A DNA stretch of 64,000 bases from Hymenobacter roseosalivarius DSM 11622. Its GTDB lineage: Bacteria; Bacteroidota; Bacteroidia; Cytophagales; Hymenobacteraceae. Where the stretch lies: NCBI RefSeq assembly GCF_900176135.1, contig NZ_FWWW01000082.1, forward strand, positions 81,554 to 145,553. Reading direction: 5' to 3'. Shown piece by piece: positions 50,598-57,275 of this stretch (position 1 is its first letter; the number at the start of each line of letters is the position of its first letter). Position numbers and translations under genes: made by a program. Below the pieces are notes generated by a model. It was not told where the DNA came from. It saw only the letters and a list, made by a program, of their open reading frames with translations, and searched no databases.

Positions 50598-51380
50598 ATG
50601 TCGCACGTTGGCAAGAACATTCGCAAGCTCAGAACCGTCAAAAAACTTAGTCAGGCTGCTTTCGCGGAACTATTTGGGCTGGCGCGCCCTAGTGTCGGGG
50701 CATATGAAGAAGGCAGGTCGGAGCCAAAAATGGAGACGCTGATTCAGATTGCTCAGCATTTTGGCTTATCAGTTGACCTGCTACTTACAAAAGAGCTCAC
50801 CGTAAATGAGCTGTATAACTTCGACATTTTTAAGGATAAGCTGCAATCGGCCGCGCCGCCCGCGCCGCTGGCCGAAGCTGACCGGCAGCAGAACATGACG
50901 CCCTTGGTGCATAGCAATCGGGCGCTGGAGTACATTGTCCACCACCACGATCCGGCGTTCATCGATGCGCTGCCCTGGCTGCAGTTGCCGCACAGCCTGA
51001 GTGGGCCTACCAGGGCATTTGAGATAACCGGGGCCGATATGCAGCTGCCGCAGCAAGGCCTGCGCCACCAGGATATTGTGCTCTGCTGCCGCGTCGATAA
51101 GGCCCGGCCTCATCTGCATGCGGGCCATATCTACGTTTTCGTAACGCAGAGTAAAGTGCTGGTGCGCCGCCTCGCTGGCCGGCCGGCGGGGGGCAATCTG
51201 CTCAAGCTGCGCGCCGATAACCCCGATTATGGAAGTCAGGATTTTGAGCTGACTCAGGCCCTGGAAATCTGGGAAGTGAAAGGGGTATTTACCACGCATC
51301 TGCGGCCCCCGGCCCTCCTGGACGAGCGCGTGTTAACGCTGGAGCGGAAGGTGGACGAGCTGATGGAGAAGCTTAAATAG
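50598..51380 (+). CDS. XRE-family regulator with C-terminal S24/LexA-like domain
   Basis: The 260-residue protein has an N-terminal XRE helix-turn-helix at about residues 8-60 (Ile-Arg-Lys-Leu-Arg, then Ser-Gln-Ala-Ala-Phe-Ala-Glu-Leu-Phe-Gly-Leu-Ala-Arg-Pro-Ser-Val). The middle is a linker, and the C-terminal half looks like the S24/LexA-type sensor fold, with Phe-Glu-Ile-Thr-Gly-Ala-Asp-Met and His-Ala-Gly-His-Ile-Tyr-Val-Phe-Val. A catalytic Ser/Lys pair is not evident, so self-cleavage is doubtful. A final coiled coil (Val-Leu-Thr-Leu-Glu-Arg-Lys-Val-Asp-Glu-Leu) may drive dimer formation. It faces away from the PspA-flotillin cluster and likely controls it and itself. Confidence 0.8.
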   Translation: MSHVGKNIRKLRTVKKLSQAAFAELFGLARPSVGAYEEGRSEPKMETLIQIAQHFGLSVDLLLTKELTVNELYNFDIFKDKLQSAAPPAPLAEADRQQNMTPLVHSNRALEYIVHHHDPAFIDALPWLQLPHSLSGPTRAFEITGADMQLPQQGLRHQDIVLCCRVDKARPHLHAGHIYVFVTQSKVLVRRLAGRPAGGNLLKLRADNPDYGSQDFELTQALEIWEVKGVFTTHLRPPALLDERVLTLERKVDELMEKLK

Positions 51381-51560
51381 GAATGTGCCCTATAGTAACC
51401 TTTGGTTAGCGCGGCTTTTGTCCCCGCACTCCGCCGCTACTCATTCAGGTAGTATTCAGTCCAAGTAGGCAGCTGACTCGTATGGTAATAACATAGGTGA
51501 GCCCTGGACCCCACTGTTTGGTACGCCTGCCTGTTTTATTCATTCTTAAAATCCCATAAC

Positions 51561-51854
51561 ATGGTCAAAGTAGGACTATTGGTGCGGCTGGAAGCCAAGC
51601 CCGGAAAAGAACAAGCAGTAGCCGATTTTCTGTGCGGCGGCCTGCCGCTGGTGCAGGAAGAGCCGGAAACCATCAACTGGTACGGTATTCAGATGGGGCC
51701 TTCCACGTTTGGCATCTTCGATACCTTCCCTGATGATGCTGGCCGCAAAGCCCACCTCGGCGGTAAGGTAGCCGCCGCCCTCATGGCTAATGCCGGCGAG
51801 CTGCTGTCAGCTGCTCCCACCATCGAAATGATTGATATTCTTGCTTCTAAGTAG
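51561..51854 (+). CDS. Antibiotic biosynthesis monooxygenase (ABM)-like protein
   Basis: The 97-residue protein has the small dimeric ferredoxin-like ABM fold: Val-Gly-Leu-Leu-Val-Arg-Leu-Glu-Ala-Lys-Pro-Gly-Lys-Glu at the start and Phe-Gly-Ile-Phe-Asp-Thr-Phe-Pro-Asp-Asp-Ala-Gly-Arg in the middle. Family members are quinol or flavin-free monooxygenases or simply small binding proteins. No signal peptide is seen. It is monocistronic, with a clear terminator after the stop. Confidence 0.8.
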   Translation: MVKVGLLVRLEAKPGKEQAVADFLCGGLPLVQEEPETINWYGIQMGPSTFGIFDTFPDDAGRKAHLGGKVAAALMANAGELLSAAPTIEMIDILASK

Positions 51855-51877
51855 GAATTGAGGCTAAGGTGAGCCTG

Positions 51878-51923
51878 AAAAAGCCCCCCAGATGCGTGAT
51901 TGGCGCTTCTGGCGGGCTTTTTT
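51878..51923. terminator. Bidirectional terminator with CTGGGGGGC-type stem
   Basis: AAAAAGCCCCCCAGA at the left pairs with TCTGGCGGGCTTTTTT at the right, with one mismatch and a loop of about 16 bases. It lies between the convergent ABM and J-domain genes and can end both transcripts. Confidence 0.75.
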
Positions 51924-51954
51924 GGGTTGAGGATGCGGGCGCGCGTCTACCCCG

Positions 51955-52962
51955 TTACACCGTCTCCTGGCCTTCCGCTGCCAACTCGCGCAACACCTCG
52001 CGCAAGCCTACGGGCTCTTGTATAAGTCGGCTTACGTGCTGCACGTACTCAGCCTCAGCGCGCAGGTAGCGCTTGAGCTGGCGCAGTTCGGCTTCCTGCT
52101 TTTTACCCGAACCGCTGAGCACGTTGGAGGGGCCATATTTCAACTCATTCAACTGCTGCTTTAGCTCAATCTGCTGTTGCTGAAGGGCCTGGGTGTAGCG
52201 GGTGAGGACGTCATCATCAGCGTGGTCGGTGGGGGCCGATTCGGACAGCAGCTGGAGCAGGGTGTAAAGGTCGTTGGCCTCGTAGGCTTCGGTGATGCGC
52301 TGCATGAGCGCGGTTTTATGCTGCTGGGCGTCGGGGTTGCGCTCTAGGTCGGGGTGGTGGGTGCGGGCCAACTGGCGGTAGAGGGTTTTGGTGTTGGATA
52401 ATAATTGTTGCTCCTCTTCGCGGGCTGCTTTTTCGGCGACTTCCCGCGCCTTCTGGGCCTTGGTTTTGCGCCGAGCGCGGGCCTGCTCCGCCGCTTGCTC
52501 GTGCGGGGGCAGCGAGGAGTCAAAGCTGGCGTTGGCTTCTGCTGCGTCTGAAGTACCGCTTCGCGCCTGGGCTGAACGGCGCTGGGGGGCATATTTGAGC
52601 AACATATCCGAGGCGTCTTCCCCAAACCGCTCCTGCAAAGCGCGAGCATTCCCAACGATTACTCCCGTTATCTGCTCTTCCTCGGCCCGACTGAAAAAGT
52701 GCAGTAACAGAGCATTTTCCAACGGCGCGAACAGCGTCTGCCGCGCCTCCACTACGGCCCGCGCTGCTGGCCCCACCTGCTGCCAATAGCGTCGGCGAGC
52801 GTCGGCCTGCTCGGCCTGCAAGTCGCGCAGGCGCTGGCGCAACCCTTCCACCTGCTGCACTGCCTCCCGAAATGCCTGTTGGGCGGGGTTAATAGCCGCA
52901 TTTGTAGTCGGAATTGGTAAGGAATTCGCGGCTGGAAGGTCGGAAGTAGGATTGTGTGCCAT
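51955..52962 (-). CDS. J-domain protein with an internal J domain
   Basis: The start at 52962 follows a -7 box closely; the longer frame adds a leader with no match. The 335-residue protein has an early coiled coil with Gln-Gln-Val-Glu-Gly-Leu-Arg-Gln-Arg-Leu, a Lys/Arg/Ala-rich linker at about 160-185 and then a J domain around residues 190-250 with the key His203-Pro204-Asp205 (Arg-Thr-His-His-Pro-Asp-Leu-Glu). A second coiled coil ends the chain. J domains stimulate DnaK. Placing it in the middle of a coiled-coil protein instead of at the N-terminus is uncommon. A CTGGGGGGC copy is at 52582. Confidence 0.78.
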   Translation of the reverse strand: MAHNPTSDLPAANSLPIPTTNAAINPAQQAFREAVQQVEGLRQRLRDLQAEQADARRRYWQQVGPAARAVVEARQTLFAPLENALLLHFFSRAEEEQITGVIVGNARALQERFGEDASDMLLKYAPQRRSAQARSGTSDAAEANASFDSSLPPHEQAAEQARARRKTKAQKAREVAEKAAREEEQQLLSNTKTLYRQLARTHHPDLERNPDAQQHKTALMQRITEAYEANDLYTLLQLLSESAPTDHADDDVLTRYTQALQQQQIELKQQLNELKYGPSNVLSGSGKKQEAELRQLKRYLRAEAEYVQHVSRLIQEPVGLREVLRELAAEGQETV

Positions 52963-52969
52963 GGGCCGG

Positions 52970-52977
52970 CAAAGGTA
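52970..52977 (-). promoter_or_regulatory. Bacteroidota -7 box next to the J-domain gene start
   Basis: The minus strand reads TACCTTTG, an exact TAnnTTTG match, ending seven bases before the ATG at 52962. As for the LRR kinase, the mRNA could begin at or very near the start codon. Confidence 0.4.
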
Positions 52978-53062
52978 AGCGTAACCCCAGGCTCCGGCTT
53001 GGGAAATCGTTGCTATCCTGCGAGTCGCGCTACTGACGTTCAATGACGCACCAAGCGGGAGC

Positions 53063-53995
53063 TTAGCTGCGCTGTCCTTCGGTTGGCGTTATATCACTCC
53101 ACACTTCATACGCCACCCGGAACGTGTTGCAGTGCGCGTCCACGATGTCGGCGAGGCGCTCGGAGTAGCCGCCGCCCATGCTCACGGCCACGGGCAGGTG
53201 GTGGTCCTGGCACAGTCCCAGGACGAACTCATCCCGCAGCCGGCAGCCGATCTGGGTCAGGGCCAGCTTGCCTAGCTTATCGGTCGCCAGCACATCCACC
53301 CCCGCCTGAAAAAAGACAAAATCCGGCTGAATATCAGCTACCAAGCCCGGTAAAATAGCCCTGAGCCGCTCCAGATATTCCGCGTCGCCGGTGCCCAGCG
53401 CCAGTTCCACGTCCAGGTCCGATTTCTCTTTGCGCAGTGGATAATTGGCCCCCGCGTGCATGGAAAAGGTGAACACGCGTGGCTCCTGCTGAAAAATGCT
53501 GGCCGTGCCGTCGCCCTGATGCACGTCTAGGTCCACGACCAGCACCTGCCGGGCCAGGCCGTGGTGGAGCAGGTGGGCGGCGGCAATGGCCATGTCATTG
53601 AGCACGCAAAAACCCTCGCCTCGGTCGGCAAAGGCGTGGTGGGTGCCGCCGGCCAGGTTCAGCGCCACGCCATCTTTTAGTGCTTTTAGCGCCGACTGCA
53701 AGGTGCCGGCGCTGCTACTCAAAGAGCGGCGCACCAGCTGCTCGCTCTGCGGCAAACCCAGCCGGCGCACCTCGGCGGGAGCGAGGCGCTGGTCGCGCAC
53801 CTTATGCCAGTACTCGGCCGTGTGCACGCGCAAAATATCCTCCTCAGCGCACAGGCCGGGGTCATAGAAGTCGGTCTGGGGGGCAATTCCCTGCCACAGC
53901 AGCTGCTCCCGAATCAGGGCGTACTTGGCAATGGGAAACCGATGGCCGGGGGGCAAATCCAGGGTGTAGCGGTCGGAGGTGGCGAGGCAGGGCAT
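53063..53995 (-). CDS. Histone-deacetylase-family amidohydrolase
   Basis: The 310-residue protein has the HDAC-like arginase-fold signatures: Gly-Gly-Thr-His-His-Ala-Phe at about 116-122, Phe-Cys-Val-Leu-Asn-Asp near 129-134, the zinc motif Asp-Leu-Asp-Val-His-Gln-Gly-Asp-Gly-Thr at 155-164 and Gln-Ala-Gly-Val-Asp-Val-Leu near 236-242. Bacterial members deacetylate acetoin, acetylpolyamines or lysine side chains, and the substrate here is unknown. No signal peptide is present. The gene faces rtcB across a divergent region with an imperfect inverted repeat. A CTGGGGGGC copy is at 53876. Confidence 0.88.
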   Translation of the reverse strand: MPCLATSDRYTLDLPPGHRFPIAKYALIREQLLWQGIAPQTDFYDPGLCAEEDILRVHTAEYWHKVRDQRLAPAEVRRLGLPQSEQLVRRSLSSSAGTLQSALKALKDGVALNLAGGTHHAFADRGEGFCVLNDMAIAAAHLLHHGLARQVLVVDLDVHQGDGTASIFQQEPRVFTFSMHAGANYPLRKEKSDLDVELALGTGDAEYLERLRAILPGLVADIQPDFVFFQAGVDVLATDKLGKLALTQIGCRLRDEFVLGLCQDHHLPVAVSMGGGYSERLADIVDAHCNTFRVAYEVWSDITPTEGQRS

Positions 53996-54023
53996 GAGCG
54001 GGCGTTCTTAAAGTCGGGTTCCT

Positions 54024-54126
54024 GCAGAGGTACGTAGAGGCAGGCTGCGGAGGTACGCAGTGTGCTGACGGCTGCAATCACTATCCTCCGCGAACCTCTG
54101 CGCCCAGCCTCTGCGTACCTCTACGG
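54024..54126. repeat. Imperfect inverted repeat in the HDAC/rtcB divergent region
   Basis: GCAGAGGTACGTAGAGGC at the left pairs with GCCTCTGCGTACCTCTAC at the right end, with a further imperfect inner part, in total about 30 of 37 bases. It lies between two start codons and could be a dispersed repeat or a regulatory structure. Confidence 0.6.
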
Positions 54127-54146
54127 AAACCCACCGTCTGAACACC

Positions 54147-55577
54147 ATGCCTACCAAAAAGCTTCGCAGTAACGACCTGCGCAAAATCGGCTACCCCGAA
54201 GGCCGCGTCATTGGCCTGGCCCTGGATGCGCTGGCCGATAAGCAGCTCAAAACCCTTGACAAAGGCAGCGTCCTGGCTTTGTTGCAACAAATAAAAGCCG
54301 ACCCCTACGCCTTCCTGCGCGACCCGCTCTGGCGCGAGGTAGCCCAGGAACTCGTGCCCCAGCCCAGCCGCGAGGTCGGCCTCAATCCCGACATCAAAGA
54401 CTACCGCCGCTACGGCGAGCAGTTTATCGAAGATGGGGCCCGCCGCCAGATGGACACGGCCATGCAGCTGCCCGTCACCATCGACGGGGCCCTCATGCCC
54501 GATGCCCACCAGGGCTACGGTCTGCCCATCGGCGGCGTACTGGCCGTGAATAACGCGGTAATTCCCTACGGCGTGGGCATGGACATCGGCTGCCGGATGG
54601 CACTGTCTGTCTTTGAGTTGCCGGCCAGCTACCTGAATAAGCATAGCCAGGAGTTGCGCAAGCTGCTGTTGGAGCACACCAAGTTTGGCAACAAGGAGGT
54701 GTTTAAGAAACCCTATACCGACGACCCCATTTTCGAGCGGCCGGAGTTTCGCGAAATCGGCGTGGTGCGGCACAAGCGCGACTCGGCTTTGGCTCAGATC
54801 GGGAGCTCGGGCTCGGGCAACCACTTCGTGGAGTTTGGCTTGGTAGATATTACTGACCCAAACAATGAATTGGGCGTGCCAGTGGGACAGTATGTGGGCC
54901 TATTATCGCATAGCGGCTCGCGGGGGCTGGGAGCGGCCGTGGCCCAGCACTTCACCAAAGTAGCCATGGAAAAATGCCCCCTGCCGCCCCAGGCGCGGCA
55001 TCTGGCCTGGCTGTCGTTGGATTCGCAGGAAGGGCAGGAGTACTGGCGTGCCATGAACCTGGCCGGCGACTACGCCTCGGCCTGCCACCACGATATTCAC
55101 CGTCGCCTCAGCAAAGCTTTGGGCAATGCCGCCTTAGCCCAGGTGGAAAACCATCACAACTTTGCCTGGAAGGAAACCCTGCCGGATGGTCGCGAGGCCA
55201 TTGTGCACCGTAAGGGCGCTACGCCGGCTGGCAAAGGCGTGCTCGGCGTGATTCCCGGCTCGATGACGGCCCCCGGCTTTATTGTGCGCGGCCGTGGGGA
55301 GCGGGACTCGCTGCAATCGGCCGCGCACGGTGCCGGGCGGCGCCTGAGCCGCACCCAGGCCAAAGCCCAAATAGCAGAGGGCGACATGCGCCGCCAACTG
55401 CGCGACCACGGCGTAGAGCTCATCGGCGGCGGCCTCGACGAAGCGCCCGCCGCCTACAAGGATATTCATCAGGTAATGGCCCATCAGCGTGATTTAGTAG
55501 ACGTGCTGGGTACTTTCACGCCTAAAGTGGTGCGTATGGACGCGGGTGGAAGCAGAGGAAAAGGGCGAGGGGAGTAG
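54147..55577 (+). CDS. rtcB: RNA-splicing ligase RtcB-family protein
   Basis: The 476-residue protein has the RtcB hallmarks: Gly-Val-Gly-Met-Asp-Ile-Gly-Cys-Arg-Met with the metal-binding Cys, Gly-Ser-Gly-Asn-His-Phe-Val-Glu-Phe-Gly, His-Ser-Gly-Ser-Arg-Gly, Glu-Asn-His-His-Asn-Phe-Ala and the C-terminal His-Gly-Ala-Gly-Arg-Arg-Leu-Ser-Arg, which carries the guanylylated histidine. RtcB joins 3'-phosphate or 2',3'-cyclic phosphate RNA ends to 5'-hydroxyl ends with GTP and Mn2+. No archease gene is next to it. It is cytoplasmic and monocistronic. Confidence 0.9.
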   Translation: MPTKKLRSNDLRKIGYPEGRVIGLALDALADKQLKTLDKGSVLALLQQIKADPYAFLRDPLWREVAQELVPQPSREVGLNPDIKDYRRYGEQFIEDGARRQMDTAMQLPVTIDGALMPDAHQGYGLPIGGVLAVNNAVIPYGVGMDIGCRMALSVFELPASYLNKHSQELRKLLLEHTKFGNKEVFKKPYTDDPIFERPEFREIGVVRHKRDSALAQIGSSGSGNHFVEFGLVDITDPNNELGVPVGQYVGLLSHSGSRGLGAAVAQHFTKVAMEKCPLPPQARHLAWLSLDSQEGQEYWRAMNLAGDYASACHHDIHRRLSKALGNAALAQVENHHNFAWKETLPDGREAIVHRKGATPAGKGVLGVIPGSMTAPGFIVRGRGERDSLQSAAHGAGRRLSRTQAKAQIAEGDMRRQLRDHGVELIGGGLDEAPAAYKDIHQVMAHQRDLVDVLGTFTPKVVRMDAGGSRGKGRGE

Positions 55578-55610
55578 ATGGGGGGGCTTCTTACAGAATT
55601 TTTGTTGGTT

Positions 55611-55690
55611 ATGCTGAGCCTGTCGAAGTATTTCTACCGATCAATAACCTCAACGAAGCGGTAGAGATGCTTCGGCAAGCTCAGCATGAC
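55611..55690. repeat. REP-like hairpin
   Basis: ATGCTGAGCCTGTCGAAG at the left pairs with CTTCGGCAAGCTCAGCAT at the right end (55690). This belongs to the GCATCTCTACC-type branch of the family. It lies between the convergent rtcB and lipoprotein genes. Confidence 0.75.
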
Positions 55691-55731
55691 CCGTAGTACT
55701 AAGGAGCATTTAAGGTTCTTATCTATCTGTT

Positions 55732-56211
55732 TTAATCGGCGCCACGCTTTTGTTTAGACAGCAAGGCACGAATCCATTGTCTTGATTTCTGATCTTCTTG
55801 CTCAATAAGATCGACGTGATACTTAGCTAAAATGGCGCTGTCCATGACTTGATTATAACACGTCCAACTTTCGACCTTTCCATCATAGACGATGCAACCT
55901 TCTTGGCGAATCAACATACCATACTTTTTCTCTAGTGTATCCGCATAGACTGGTACTGCAATTCCCCAAAAGTAATAGCCAATAATTCCTTCTTTGGTAT
56001 CTGCTTTAGCTCGGGCTATACCTTCGTAGCAGGTACTTTCTTCCTGAGTGGCAGATACTTTAGTATCTGCAATTTCGCTGGCAATTAGGAGCTTAGTGGC
56101 AGTAGTATCGATAATAGCTTGGCTGCTCGTAGCAGTGCCTTGATGCTGATCACTACAGGACAGCATAAAGCCTGCGCTCAAAAGCAATACTGTAAACTTG
56201 GCAATCAGCAT
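55732..56211 (-). CDS. Lipoprotein of unknown function, AT-rich gene
   Basis: I choose the ATG at 56211, which gives a standard lipoprotein signal ending Leu-Ser-Cys-Ser (Cys19 of that form). The 159-residue protein has several further Cys residues (Ser-Thr-Cys-Tyr-Glu-Gly, Gln-Glu-Gly-Cys-Ile-Val and Trp-Thr-Cys-Tyr-Asn) that could form disulfides in the periplasm. I recognise no family. The gene looks clearly richer in A and T than its neighbours, which may mean it was acquired more recently. Confidence 0.6.
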   Translation of the reverse strand: MLIAKFTVLLLSAGFMLSCSDQHQGTATSSQAIIDTTATKLLIASEIADTKVSATQEESTCYEGIARAKADTKEGIIGYYFWGIAVPVYADTLEKKYGMLIRQEGCIVYDGKVESWTCYNQVMDSAILAKYHVDLIEQEDQKSRQWIRALLSKQKRGAD

Positions 56212-56365
56212 AAGAGAAGATATGTAATACAAGGTAAAACTATCTAGCATCTATCAGCTTCTCGGTAGCAACCCCCACCCCAAAAAACGAGTACGGCTAA
56301 ACTTCGCTTCGTGCAGCTAGCCTTGTGCTACAGCACACTTAATAGATTTTACTGCACCTACTATT

Positions 56366-57181
56366 ATGCCTTCATCTTCTACAAAACGCTTACACAAGCA
56401 AGTAGCGCTGGTTACGGGAGCCAGCTCGGGCATTGGAACGGGAGTAGCTGTAGCCTTGGCTGAAGCGGGCGCAACTGTGGTGGTCAACTACCATAGTGAT
56501 GCCGAAGAGGCTGAGCAGGTAGTGGCGCACATAAAAGAAAAGGGCGGAAGGGCCATTACCATCAAAGCCGACGTGAGCAAGGAAGACCAGGTGCAGCAAA
56601 TGTTTCGGCAGACGATTGAGCAGTTTGGGACCCTCCATATTCTGATAGCCAACTCTGGTATTCAGCAGGATGCGCCGCTGGTAGACATGACGCTGGAGCA
56701 GTGGCAACAGGTAATTGACGTGAACCTGACCGGCCAGTTTTTGTGCGCCCGTGAGGCGGCGCGGGAGTTTATCAAGCGCGGCGTGCAGCCGGATATATCC
56801 AGGGCTGCCGGCAAGATAATCTGCATGAGCTCGGTACACGAAACTATTCCGTGGGCGGGCCACGCCAACTACGCCGCCTCGAAAGGGGGCCTGATGCTGC
56901 TCATGAAAAGCATGGCCCAGGAGTTGGCGCCGCACAAAATCCGGGTGAACAGCATCGCGCCGGGCGCCATCAAAACCCCTATTAATAACGAAGCCTGGGA
57001 AACGCCCGAAGCGGCCCGTAAGCTGCTGGAACTCATTCCCTACGGCCGGATTGGGGAGGTGGAGGATATCGGGCGGGCCGCTGCCTGGCTGGCTTCCGAC
57101 GAGTCTGATTATGTCCACGGCACTACCTTGTACGTAGATGGTGGCATGACTTTGTATCCGGGCTTCGCCGACAACGGCTGA
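56366..57181 (+). CDS. SDR-family oxidoreductase (glucose 1-dehydrogenase-like)
   Basis: The 271-residue protein is a classical short-chain dehydrogenase: NAD(P)-binding Thr-Gly-Ala-Ser-Ser-Gly-Ile-Gly at 17-24, Asn-Ser-Gly in the place of the Asn-Ala-Gly motif, a catalytic Tyr169-x-x-x-Lys173 (Tyr-Ala-Ala-Ser-Lys) and the Pro-Gly-Ala-Ile-Lys-Thr loop. Its sequence fits the glucose 1-dehydrogenase-like group. It is followed after 94 bp by a large glucosidase gene on the same strand, so the pair may work on the same sugar, the glucosidase releasing glucose and the SDR oxidising it. No signal peptide. Confidence 0.85.
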   Translation: MPSSSTKRLHKQVALVTGASSGIGTGVAVALAEAGATVVVNYHSDAEEAEQVVAHIKEKGGRAITIKADVSKEDQVQQMFRQTIEQFGTLHILIANSGIQQDAPLVDMTLEQWQQVIDVNLTGQFLCAREAAREFIKRGVQPDISRAAGKIICMSSVHETIPWAGHANYAASKGGLMLLMKSMAQELAPHKIRVNSIAPGAIKTPINNEAWETPEAARKLLELIPYGRIGEVEDIGRAAAWLASDESDYVHGTTLYVDGGMTLYPGFADNG

Positions 57182-57275
57182 TGTTTTGCTTATTAACGAA
57201 TGAAGAATTGGGGAGTTAGTCGTCCTCTCCAATTCTTGATTCCGCCAAGCGTTACCCCTCATTCTTCATCAAAAA

